Assembly: GCA_007123625.1 (NCBI GenBank)
Contig: SKKS01000178.1
Location: forward strand, 1-5,918
Direction of reading: 5' to 3'
From: Paracoccaceae bacterium
GTDB lineage: Bacteria > Pseudomonadota > Alphaproteobacteria > Rhodobacterales > Rhodobacteraceae
Length of the DNA stretch: 5,918 nucleotides
Shown here in pieces: positions 1 to 5,918 of this stretch. How positions within the stretch are numbered: the stretch's first letter is position 1; every line of letters starts with the position of its first letter. The position numbers were made by a program, and so were the translations under genes. The notes below the pieces were generated by a model, which had not been told where the DNA came from, made no database searches, and saw nothing but the letters and a program-made list of their open reading frames with translations.

Positions 1-467
1 TCGAAGGCTATGGCCCCACGAAATCCATCTGCGACCGGATGGCGGTGAACAGCCCGCGCGATGCGCGTTTCAGCCTGCAATACTGCATGTCGGCGTTGCT
101 GCATCTGGGCGATGTGCGCATTGCCGCCTTTACCCCCGAAGCCATGGCCCGCGCCGATATCCGCGCCTTCATGGACCGCGTCAGCGTCACCAGCGCCGAG
201 GATATCGCCCGCGAATACCCCCGCAAGCGCATGGCCCGGCTGAAGGTTACCCTGTCCGATGGGCGCGTGCTGGAACATTTCCAGCGCACCCGCAAGGGCG
301 ACCCGGATGACCCGCTGAGCGACGCGGAACTGTTTGCCAAATACGACGAACTGGCCGCCACCGCGCTGGACCCGGTTCAGGCGCGCGCGGTGCGCGCCCA
401 GATCATGACCGGCCATCAGCTTGTGGGGGCGGTCGCGGTCGCATCGGCCACGGGCGCGGGTCGCTGA
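1..467 (+). CDS. MmgE/PrpD family protein, C-terminal part (5' end outside window)
   Basis: The reading frame is open from the left edge (first full codon at base 3) to a TGA at 465-467, giving 154 visible residues. They match the C-terminal domain of the MmgE/PrpD family, whose best-known members dehydrate 2-methylcitrate; others act on different small carboxylic acids such as cis-aconitate or itaconate-type substrates. Visible signatures are FSLQYC at visible residues 23-28, in the place of the conserved F-S-L-x-Y-C segment, and TRKGDPDDPLSDAEL at about 96-110, a block characteristic of this family's C-terminus. The family is usually about 450-500 residues, so roughly two thirds of the gene lies upstream. 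The catalytic region is not in view and the substrate cannot be named. The crotonase gene 60 bp downstream on the same strand suggests a shared catabolic operon. The tail after the conserved block is Ala/Val-rich and looks unremarkable. The family call is solid; a specific prpD assignment is not. Confidence 0.88.
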   Translation, partial: EGYGPTKSICDRMAVNSPRDARFSLQYCMSALLHLGDVRIAAFTPEAMARADIRAFMDRVSVTSAEDIAREYPRKRMARLKVTLSDGRVLEHFQRTRKGDPDDPLSDAELFAKYDELAATALDPVQARAVRAQIMTGHQLVGAVAVASATGAGR

Positions 468-483
468 CACGGATTACTGGCGC

Positions 484-501
484 CGCCGCAGGGCTGCGGC
501 G
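484..501 (+). other. Short GC hairpin in the gap between the MmgE/PrpD and crotonase genes
   Basis: CGCCGCAG at 484-491 is the exact reverse complement of CTGCGGCG at 494-501. This gives a 7-bp stem with a 4-base loop (8 bp with a 2-base loop is sterically poor). It sits 16 bases after the upstream stop codon and ends 14 bases before the GAGGA ribosome-binding site of the next gene. No T-run follows, so it is not a standard intrinsic terminator. It could protect or uncouple parts of a shared transcript, or be chance in GC-rich DNA. Confidence 0.4.
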
Positions 502-527
502 CGTCACGCAAGAAAGAGGAAGATGCC

Positions 528-1340
528 ATGAATTTTCGCCCCGACTCCAGCCCGGCCCCGGCCGAGTTCATTGCCGTCTCGCTGGACAACGGCATTGCCA
601 CCATCGCGCTGAACCGCCCGGATGTGCGCAACGCCATCAACGACCAGATGCGCGCGGAACTGATTGCGGCCTTCGAATGGGCTGACAGCGCCCCTGATGT
701 GCGCGCCGTGGTGCTGACCGGCACTGGCAAGGGTTTCTGCGCGGGGGGCGATATCAGCGGCATGCGCGAGCGGCTGGACGCTCCGGTGGGCGACGTAGCC
801 TTCAACGGCTGGAAACGGCAGAAACGCACCCATCGCGGGATCGCCGTCATTCACACCATGTCCAAGCCGGTGATTGCTGCCATGAACGGCGCGGCCTTTG
901 GTCTGGGGCTGGACATGGCGCTGGCCTGTGACTTCATCATCGCCGCCGAGGGCGCGAAGATGTCCATGAGCTTCATCAAACGCGGATTGGTTTCCGATGG
1001 GGGGGGCATGTATTTCCTTCCCCGTCGCGTGGGGCTGGTCAAGGCGAAGGAGTTGATCCTGACCGCGCGCGTGCTGGAGGCCGACGAGGCGCTGGCCATC
1101 GGGCTGGTGGACCGTGTCTGCGCGGGCGATGCGCTGCTGGCACAGGCACAGACCTGGGCGGACGAGCTCAGCCAGGGTTCACCGGCGGCGATTGCCCTGA
1201 CCAAGGCCATCCTGGACCAGAGCCTTGAATGCTCGGCGGACGAAATCTTTGCCCTTGGCCGCGAGGCGCAGGCGATCTGCTACACCACCAGCCAGCACCG
1301 CCAGTCGGTCGAGGCATTCCTGTCGCGCAAGCCGGGCTGA
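528..1340 (+). CDS. Crotonase-fold protein (enoyl-CoA hydratase/isomerase family)
   Basis: A complete 270-residue protein, normal length for the crotonase superfamily, which acts on acyl-CoA thioesters in the cytoplasm. The ATG at 528 is well placed behind GAGGA at 516-520 (7-base spacing). Visible family features are LNRPDVRNAIN (28-38), the CoA-binding/oxyanion segment GKGFCAGGDISGM (67-79), the second oxyanion loop NGAAFGLGLDMALACD (120-135), RGLVSDGGGMYFLPRRVG (152-169) and the C-terminal helix ending VEAFLSRKPG. In an ungapped alignment to mammalian enoyl-CoA hydratase, the catalytic glutamates Glu144 and Glu164 fall on Asp129 and Phe149, so the classical hydration pair is missing. Asp157 in the VSDGGG motif resembles the LIPDxGG motif of PaaG-type isomerases. 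An isomerase or another crotonase reaction is therefore at least as likely as hydration. It probably shares a transcript with the upstream MmgE/PrpD gene. Family membership is sure; reaction and substrate are unknown. Confidence 0.93.
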   Translation: MNFRPDSSPAPAEFIAVSLDNGIATIALNRPDVRNAINDQMRAELIAAFEWADSAPDVRAVVLTGTGKGFCAGGDISGMRERLDAPVGDVAFNGWKRQKRTHRGIAVIHTMSKPVIAAMNGAAFGLGLDMALACDFIIAAEGAKMSMSFIKRGLVSDGGGMYFLPRRVGLVKAKELILTARVLEADEALAIGLVDRVCAGDALLAQAQTWADELSQGSPAAIALTKAILDQSLECSADEIFALGREAQAICYTTSQHRQSVEAFLSRKPG

Positions 1341-1398
1341 CCGTCGAGGCGCCCGAAGCCTGTCGCTCGGAGGTTGTTTCCAGTTTCGGGCGAGAAAC

Positions 1399-2148
1399 CT
1401 AGGCGATGCGACGGGCAAAGACATCGCCCGAATTCACCGCCTCGGGGAGTGCGTCGATCCGCGCGCGCAATTCATCGGCGCCAAGCCAGCGGCCAGCGCG
1501 CAGTGCATGTTCCTCGCCGTGGCTGAGGTTGTATTCGTAGCGCCCAAGTTCGCCTAGCCGGGCGACGCAGGCATGGGCGGTGGCGCGTCCGATCACGGTG
1601 AATTCGAACGACAGCGCGGGCAGCGCGGTGCTCAGGCCCTGAAGAACCGCCAGTTCATGCCCTTCGACATCGATCTTGACGAAATCAGGGGCGCCGTGGC
1701 GCGCGACAAGGGCGTCCAGCGTAGTCACCGGGACGGTGATGCGGTGATCCCAGGTCTGCCCCTGCCAGCCCGCCGCCCCCGACGCGGCCGCGATGAAACC
1801 CGGCTCCACGGTCGAAACGGTCGGATTGCGGCGGTTGATGTGCAGCACGATTTCGCCCGGCGTGGCGCCGACGGCAAGCGGCAGCAAGACGGCGCGCGCA
1901 CAGCGTCCGTAGATCAGCCGCAGGGCGCGGAACACCTTGGGCTGCGGCTCCAGCGCGACGACGCGGGCGCCAAGCCTGAGAAAGCTGCCGGTCCGGTCGC
2001 CCACATGCGCGCCGATGTCGAAGACCCGCGCGCCCGGCTTGACAAGGTCGGCATGCAGGCGGTCCATGCGCGCGGTCCGCGCCGTGTCGCGGTAATAGAT
2101 GGCCAGCGACCGACCGATGGGTGAAGTGGGCGCGATCGGGTGTCCCAT
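1399..2148 (-). CDS. FkbM family SAM-dependent methyltransferase
   Basis: A 249-residue protein read from the ATG at 2146-2148. FkbM-type enzymes transfer a methyl group from S-adenosylmethionine, usually to hydroxyl groups of sugars or natural products; the acceptor here is unknown. The Rossmann-fold SAM site is clear: motif I VFDIGAHVGDRT at 42-53, the acidic end of strand 2 at ALEPQP (65-70), and the family block FVKIDVEGHELAVLQGL (156-172), followed by SFEF (180-183). The frame stays open for 73 more residues upstream, to an ATG at 2367. I chose the inner start because that extension is rich in codons rare in the rest of the gene (AGA, GGA, CGA, CCA, GTA), carries no recognisable domain and has no ribosome-binding site. 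A GGAG lies 13 bases before the inner ATG, a rather long spacing. The gene converges with the crotonase (58-bp gap) and diverges from lolA, so it is probably transcribed alone. The family call is strong; the start is moderately sure. Confidence 0.88.
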   Translation of the reverse strand: MGHPIAPTSPIGRSLAIYYRDTARTARMDRLHADLVKPGARVFDIGAHVGDRTGSFLRLGARVVALEPQPKVFRALRLIYGRCARAVLLPLAVGATPGEIVLHINRRNPTVSTVEPGFIAAASGAAGWQGQTWDHRITVPVTTLDALVARHGAPDFVKIDVEGHELAVLQGLSTALPALSFEFTVIGRATAHACVARLGELGRYEYNLSHGEEHALRAGRWLGADELRARIDALPEAVNSGDVFARRIA

Positions 2149-2409
2149 AGGTGTCTGCAAGCTCCAGACAGGTCGGTGAATCCGCGCCGGTCGACGGCCC
2201 TGCACGACCATTCTCGGCTGATCGGGCGGCAGCGTCGGCACGATATTCGGTCCGATGTAGCGCACTCCGTGAGCAAGTCCCGGTTTTCTGTCGCCACGAG
2301 CGGCGGGTGGGAGGCATGCCGCCTGTACGATCGGCACCTCTCCGCCTTGTGTCCCCTCCGTGAGCATATCGTGGCTTTACGGTTCGAGCAAAAACGGTAT
2401 CTAGACAGC
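2149..2409. promoter_or_regulatory. Divergent intergenic region between the FkbM methyltransferase and lolA
   Basis: These 261 bases separate two divergently read genes and must carry both promoters if the chosen starts are right. Frames stay open through it on both strands, but their codons are unlike those of the flanking genes, so I treat it as non-coding. Near lolA there is a weak sigma70-like pair, TTTACG (2376-2381) and TATCTA (2398-2403) with a 16-base spacer. It is close enough to the ATG at 2410 that the leader would be very short. I see no convincing promoter for the methyltransferase, no long inverted repeat and no riboswitch-like structure. Confidence 0.45.
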
Positions 2410-3018
2410 ATGAGCATGTCACGTCGCACCCTTCTGCTATCTCTTCCCGCGCTTGCGCTGGCCCGGCCCGCGCTGGCCCAAAGCCGCATACCGCTGTCCG
2501 AGATTTCGCGCTACTTCAACAGCTTCAGCACCGCGCGGGGGGATTTCACGCAGATCAACCCCGATGGCACCATCTCGACCGGGCGGATCATGATCCACCG
2601 GCCCGGGCGTGTGCGGTTCGAGTACGATCCCCCGGAGCAAAGCCTTGTCATGGCTTCGGGCGGGCAACTGGCGGTGTTTGACGGACGCTCTAACCAGCCG
2701 CCAAACCAGTACCCGCTGCGCCGCACGCCGCTGAACCTGATTCTGGCTGAGAATGTGGATCTGTCACGTGCGCGCATGGTGGTCGATCACTTCGCCGACG
2801 AGAATACCACTTCGGTGGTGGCGCAGGACCCCGATCACCCGGAATACGGCACCATACGGCTGGTGTTTTCGGCCAATCCGATCGAACTCCGCCAGTGGGT
2901 CATCACCGATGACACCCGCGCCGAGACCACTGTAATTCTGGGCGATCTGCAACTTGGCACGCAGATGAGCGCGCGCCTGTTCAATATCACAGCCGAGATC
3001 GACGCGCGGCGCCGCTGA
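2410..3018 (+). CDS. lolA: Outer-membrane lipoprotein carrier protein LolA
   Basis: A 202-residue protein of the usual LolA length. LolA accepts lipoproteins released by the LolCDE complex at the inner membrane and ferries them across the periplasm to the outer membrane. The N-terminus is a signal peptide: MSMSRRTLLL, a hydrophobic Leu/Ala stretch, then ARPALA with likely cleavage after Ala23. The mature part carries the LolA pattern: ARGDFTQ (42-48), GRIMIHRPGRVRFEY (58-72), a loop around SGGQLAVFDGRSNQ (83-96), the PLRRTPLNLIL segment (102-112) and a C-terminal beta region ending FNITAEIDARRR. The frame extends 90 codons upstream of this ATG, but the signal peptide fixes the start at 2410, or at the in-frame ATG at 2416. 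Neither has a strong Shine-Dalgarno sequence. SRRTLLL resembles a twin-arginine export motif, which is odd for LolA, normally a Sec substrate. A protease gene follows on the same strand. Confidence 0.87.
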   Translation: MSMSRRTLLLSLPALALARPALAQSRIPLSEISRYFNSFSTARGDFTQINPDGTISTGRIMIHRPGRVRFEYDPPEQSLVMASGGQLAVFDGRSNQPPNQYPLRRTPLNLILAENVDLSRARMVVDHFADENTTSVVAQDPDHPEYGTIRLVFSANPIELRQWVITDDTRAETTVILGDLQLGTQMSARLFNITAEIDARRR

Positions 3019-3035
3019 CGGTTTTGCGCCGCGCG
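3003..3035 (+). other. GC-rich 10-bp inverted repeat over the lolA stop codon
   Basis: CGCGCGGCGC at 3003-3012 is an exact reverse complement of GCGCCGCGCG at 3026-3035, with a 13-base loop that contains the TGA of lolA (3016-3018) and a TTTT run (3022-3025). The stem should be very stable in RNA. The T-run lies in the loop rather than after the stem, so it does not fit a classical intrinsic terminator. It may end or attenuate transcription between lolA and the protease gene, or protect the lolA 3' end. A chance fold in alternating GC sequence is possible. Confidence 0.45.
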
Positions 3036-3099
3036 CGCGCCGGATTTCCGCCGCACTCGCCTGCCAGCCTGTCCTCGCATGATAGCGACGGGGTATGCG

Positions 3100-3945
3100 A
3101 TGCGGTGGATTCTCGGGATGGCAGCGGCGGCATTGCTGACGGTCGGACAGCCCGTCCAGGCACAGAACGGCGCCGGATCGGCAGGGGGTCGGCTGGTGGC
3201 GCTTGAAAACGGCGTGATGGGCCGTGGCTGGGAGGCCGTTGGCCGGATCGACATCGGGCGGCGGGGCTTCTGTTCCGGCGCGCTGATAGAGCCGAACCTG
3301 GTACTGACGGCAGCGCACTGCCTTTTCGACCGCGATTCCGGTGCGCGTGTGCCCGACGCCGAGCTGCGTTTCCGCGCGGGTCTGCGCAATGGCCGGGCCG
3401 AGGCCGATCGCAGCGTCCGGCGCACGGTCGTGCATCCCGAATACCGTTTCTCCGGCCCCGAGGGCAACGCGCGCGTCGGGCATGATCTGGCGCTGCTGGA
3501 ACTGGACCAGCCGATCCGCAACGCCTCGATCCAGCCCTTTGCGGTGCAGGCCCAGCCGTTGCGCGGCGACGCGGTCGGCGTTGTGTCCTATGCGCGCGGG
3601 CGCAGCGAGGTGCCGTCGCTGGAAGAACGCTGCGAGGTGCTGGACCGCGACCGCCACGGTGTGGTGACGATGACCTGCGCGGTGGACTACGGGGCGTCAG
3701 GGGCGCCGGTGTTTGCCTTTGCCCACGGGCAGGTGCGGATCGTGTCGGTGATCTCGGCGATGGCCGAGCTGTCGGACGGATCGCAGCGGCGGGTGGCGTT
3801 GGGCGTGTCGCTGGGTCCGCGTCTGGACACGCTGCGCACAGCGCTTGCCGCAGGCGATCAGCGCTTCATGCGCGTCGCCGAGAAGGGCACGGACACCCCG
3901 CGCCAGATGAGCAGCGGCGGCGGTGCGCGCTTCGTGCGGCCCTGA
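3100..3945 (+). CDS. Exported trypsin-like serine protease (S1 family)
   Basis: A 281-residue protein from the ATG at 3100. Residues 1-21 (MRWILGMAAAALLTVGQPVQA) are a Sec signal peptide with likely cleavage after the final AQ-preceding Ala, so the enzyme should act in the periplasm or outside the cell. The chymotrypsin-fold catalytic triad is intact: His73 in LTAAHC (70-74), Asp129 in GHDLALLEL (127-135) and Ser200 in DYGASGAPVF (196-205). Cys58 and Cys74 match the conserved disulphide next to the catalytic His; Cys178 and Cys193 may form a second. There is no PDZ domain, so it is not a DegP/HtrA protein. The C-terminal tail after about residue 255 is polar and Gly-rich (SSGGGARFVRP) and probably disordered. 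An ATG at 3079 in the same frame would add seven residues; the inner start gives a cleaner signal peptide and has a GGGG run six bases upstream. It follows lolA by 81 bp and may be cotranscribed. The substrate is unknown. Confidence 0.88.
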   Translation: MRWILGMAAAALLTVGQPVQAQNGAGSAGGRLVALENGVMGRGWEAVGRIDIGRRGFCSGALIEPNLVLTAAHCLFDRDSGARVPDAELRFRAGLRNGRAEADRSVRRTVVHPEYRFSGPEGNARVGHDLALLELDQPIRNASIQPFAVQAQPLRGDAVGVVSYARGRSEVPSLEERCEVLDRDRHGVVTMTCAVDYGASGAPVFAFAHGQVRIVSVISAMAELSDGSQRRVALGVSLGPRLDTLRTALAAGDQRFMRVAEKGTDTPRQMSSGGGARFVRP

Positions 3946-3960
3946 GCCGGGGCGCAGGTC

Positions 3961-4752
3961 TCAGTCCTGCAGACCAAGTTGCAGCCGCGCCCGGATCGGC
4001 AGATGGTCCGAGGCCGCGCGGGCAAGCGGCGAATCCAGCCGACCGAAATCACTCAGCACGCTTTGTCTGCAGCCGATGATCCGGTCCAGCGGCAGCACCG
4101 GCAAGTTGGCCGGAAAGCTGGGCACCGCCGCGGCAGAGCTTCTGACCGCCCAGAGGCGTTTGCGCAGCGGCATCAGCGAGCAATTGGCGCCCAGTCGCCA
4201 TTCGTTCAGGTCGCCCATCACGATGGTCGGGCGGCCATCCTGGGCGCCGATTTCCTGCGCCAGCCGATGCGCTTGCAACAGCCGCGACTGTTTCAGCAGT
4301 CCCAGATGCGCGCCGATGATCCGCAGCGGGTGGCCCGCCACGCGGAGGTCGGCCACCAGCGCGCCGCGCGGCTCCAGCCCCGGCAGGGTGATCGGCATCA
4401 CGCGCTCGACCTCGGCGTTGCGAAACAGCAGCAGGTTGCCATGCCACCCATGCGCCAGCCGCCCCAGCTTGTCGGCAAAGGGCACGGGTTCCAGCCCCGT
4501 CGCGTCGTGCAACCGCTCCAGGTCCAGCACGCCCTTGCGGTCGCCGAAGCGTCGGTCGACCTCCTGCAGGGCGACGATGTCGGCCCCAAGCTCGCGAATG
4601 ACTTCGATGGTGCGCGCAGGGTCGCGGCGCATGTCGCTGCCGACGGCCTTGTGAAGGTTGTATGAACCAACCGTCAGATGGTGCGCACCCAGTGGCGCTG
4701 CTGCCTGGGTTGCGGATATCGCGTCGCGGATTGTCTGCGCTGCCTGCTGCAT
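3961..4752 (-). CDS. Endonuclease/exonuclease/phosphatase (EEP) family protein
   Basis: A 263-residue protein with the metal-dependent EEP fold shared by exonuclease III, DNase I and sphingomyelinases. The active-site set appears complete: Asn32 in SYNLHKAVG (30-38), Glu64 in ALQEVDRR (61-68), His149 in GAHLGL (147-152), Asp181 and Asn183 in GDLNEWR (180-186), Asp223 in LDRI, and Asp249-His250 in SDHLPI (248-253). These residues usually bind Mg2+ and hydrolyse phosphodiester or phosphomonoester bonds. The sequence does not show whether the substrate is DNA, a lipid head group or an inositol phosphate, and it is not close enough to XthA to be named so. There is no signal peptide: the N-terminus is polar and Ala-rich, so it is probably cytoplasmic. 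The ATG at 4752 is the first in frame; GGGA lies only three bases upstream, too close for a good ribosome-binding site, so the start is uncertain. It lies 69 bp behind the AI-2E gene on the same strand, likely one transcript. Confidence 0.87.
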   Translation of the reverse strand: MQQAAQTIRDAISATQAAAPLGAHHLTVGSYNLHKAVGSDMRRDPARTIEVIRELGADIVALQEVDRRFGDRKGVLDLERLHDATGLEPVPFADKLGRLAHGWHGNLLLFRNAEVERVMPITLPGLEPRGALVADLRVAGHPLRIIGAHLGLLKQSRLLQAHRLAQEIGAQDGRPTIVMGDLNEWRLGANCSLMPLRKRLWAVRSSAAAVPSFPANLPVLPLDRIIGCRQSVLSDFGRLDSPLARAASDHLPIRARLQLGLQD

Positions 4753-4821
4753 GGGTCCCGTTCATTGGTTTGTACCGCAGGATATGGGGTTTCCGCTGCG
4801 TCATGCAAGCGATCTGCGCCC

Positions 4822-5913
4822 TCAACCGGGCGGCGTGCCCTTCTCGCGTTCGAATTCGGTCACGTCATTTGCCAACAGTACGGCCATTGGTCGGGTCTGA
4901 TCGAAAGCCGCAAGGATGATCGCCAGCATCGAGGTCAGCGGCACCGCAAGGATCGCCCCCGGTACCCCCCAGAAGGTTGTCCAGAACGCCAGTGCCGCCA
5001 CCACCACGAAAGGCGACATGTTCACCGTCCGCCCGATCATGCGTGGCTCCAGATAATTGCCCACCCACATCTGCGCCGAGGTCAGCAGCACCAGAACGGC
5101 CAGCGTGATCGGCACCGAGGCGAACTGCACCAGCGTCAGCAGCACGGGAAACACCACCGCCAGCAACGAACCGAAATACGGGATGTAGTTCAGCAACGCG
5201 ATCATCAGCGCCCAGAACAGCGCGTGGTCTACCCCGAAAAGTAACAGGATGACGTAGCAGATGGCACCCAGAATCACGTTTATCAGCGTCTTGACCGCCA
5301 GATACTCGCCGATGCGCGCGTTGATGTCCTGAATCACGTCAAGTGTCTTGCTGGCGTGCTTCTCGTCGGGAAGCGCGACTGAGAGTTTGTGTCGAAAGCC
5401 GCCGGCCTCGGCGGTCAGGAACAGGGCGTATACTGCGGCCATGACAAACATCCCGGCCACTGCCCCCACGGATCCCGCAAGGATGCCGATATACTGCTGC
5501 ATGTCCAGCCGCCCGACGGTCGCTTCCTCGATCGCGCGCCAGTCGGGGTTGCCCTCGATCCCCACCATCGCCATGACATTGGCGATCAGCCGCTCAAGGT
5601 TCGCCTGATAGTCGGGGGCCTGGGCCATCAGGTCGCGTGCTGTGACGATCAGTACACCATTAAGCGCCGCCAGAACGGCCAGAAACCCCACCACCATCAG
5701 AAAGGTGCGCACGAATCGCGGCAATCGCCCGGTGACCGGCCAGTCGCCCAGCGCGGACGACGCCGACGAGATCACATAGACCGACAGCACCGCCACAACG
5801 ATGGGCATCAGCAGCGCCTTGCCGATCAGCAGCAGCCAGCCGACCATGATGGCCAGCGCCAGCGACAGCGTCAGTGCTGTCAGGCGGCGGACCGGATCAG
5901 GGTTGGTGGGCAT
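4822..5913 (-). CDS. AI-2E family transporter (PerM/TqsA-like membrane protein)
   Basis: A 363-residue inner-membrane protein of typical length for the AI-2E family (Pfam AI-2E_transport), whose members include the autoinducer-2 exporter TqsA and sodium/proton antiporters; many have no known substrate. Hydrophobic segments lie at roughly 12-30, 32-52, 69-91, 146-167, 208-227, 229-263, 267-283 and 301-337. A soluble stretch at about 93-145 corresponds to the family's periplasmic loop. The C-terminal half carries the family signatures LNYIPYFGSLLAVVFP (241-256), GNYLEPRMIGR (285-295) and the WGVPGAILAVPLT block (315-327). The protein ends in a short charged tail. The ATG at 5911-5913 is five bases from the window edge, so its ribosome-binding site is out of view and an earlier start cannot be excluded. 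The gene leads toward the EEP enzyme gene. The family is sure; quorum-signal export is not implied. Confidence 0.9.
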   Translation of the reverse strand: MPTNPDPVRRLTALTLSLALAIMVGWLLLIGKALLMPIVVAVLSVYVISSASSALGDWPVTGRLPRFVRTFLMVVGFLAVLAALNGVLIVTARDLMAQAPDYQANLERLIANVMAMVGIEGNPDWRAIEEATVGRLDMQQYIGILAGSVGAVAGMFVMAAVYALFLTAEAGGFRHKLSVALPDEKHASKTLDVIQDINARIGEYLAVKTLINVILGAICYVILLLFGVDHALFWALMIALLNYIPYFGSLLAVVFPVLLTLVQFASVPITLAVLVLLTSAQMWVGNYLEPRMIGRTVNMSPFVVVAALAFWTTFWGVPGAILAVPLTSMLAIILAAFDQTRPMAVLLANDVTEFEREKGTPPG

Positions 5914-5918
5914 GGGCA

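Noticed and set aside
1341..1398. Terminator between the convergent crotonase and methyltransferase genes
   Set aside because: The best pairing is a 5-bp GTTTC/GAAAC stem (1376-1380 with 1394-1398), too weak to call.
1573..2124. Long plus-strand open frame opposite the methyltransferase
   Set aside because: It is the antisense of a well-supported gene; the predicted protein is Arg/Gly/Asp-rich without any domain, as expected from high-GC antisense frames.
2149..2367. N-terminal 73-residue extension of the FkbM methyltransferase
   Set aside because: Codon use differs from the rest of the gene, there is no ribosome-binding site at the outer ATG, and no recognisable domain. The FkbM fold begins after the inner ATG at 2148.
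2140..2409. 90-codon upstream extension of the lolA frame
   Set aside because: It would bury a clear signal peptide inside the protein and overlap the start of the divergent methyltransferase.
2764..3657. Minus-strand frame spanning lolA and the protease gene
   Set aside because: It runs antisense to two well-supported genes and shows no family features.
3942..3975. Possible bidirectional terminator at the protease/EEP junction
   Set aside because: Only competing 5-bp stems (CTGAG/CTCAG, GGTCT/AGACC) are visible, with long loops and no T-runs.
3979..4665. Plus-strand open frames opposite the EEP gene
   Set aside because: Gln/Arg-rich low-complexity translations on the complement of a gene with a complete catalytic residue set.

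Overview
The window looks like an ordinary stretch of a high-GC alphaproteobacterial chromosome, most likely Rhodobacteraceae-like. That is an inference from base composition, strong G/C preference at third codon positions, and the style of the LolA, FkbM-type methyltransferase and MmgE/PrpD proteins. It holds seven protein genes, one of them cut by the left edge. I see no RNA genes, mobile elements, CRISPR arrays or attachment sites.

Left third, plus strand: the C-terminal 154 residues of an MmgE/PrpD-family (2-methylcitrate dehydratase-like) protein are followed 60 bp later by a complete crotonase-fold (enoyl-CoA hydratase/isomerase) gene. Together they look like the end of an acid or CoA-thioester catabolic operon whose substrate cannot be read from here. 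The crotonase lacks both glutamates of classical enoyl-CoA hydratases, so 'hydratase' would be a doubtful name.

Middle: an FkbM-family SAM-dependent methyltransferase lies on the minus strand, convergent with the crotonase. It is divergent from lolA, with a 261-bp intergenic region between them. lolA (periplasmic lipoprotein carrier) is followed on the plus strand by an exported trypsin-like serine protease with an intact catalytic triad. A GC-rich 10-bp inverted repeat straddles the lolA stop codon.

Right third, minus strand: an AI-2E/PerM-family membrane protein is followed 69 bp later by an endonuclease/exonuclease/phosphatase (EEP) fold enzyme. The EEP gene ends tail-to-tail with the protease gene, only 15 bp apart.

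I found no convincing evidence of a new multi-gene system. The points most worth a second look are the crotonase active site, the twin-arginine-like LolA signal peptide, the hairpin on the lolA stop codon and the lolA-protease pairing.
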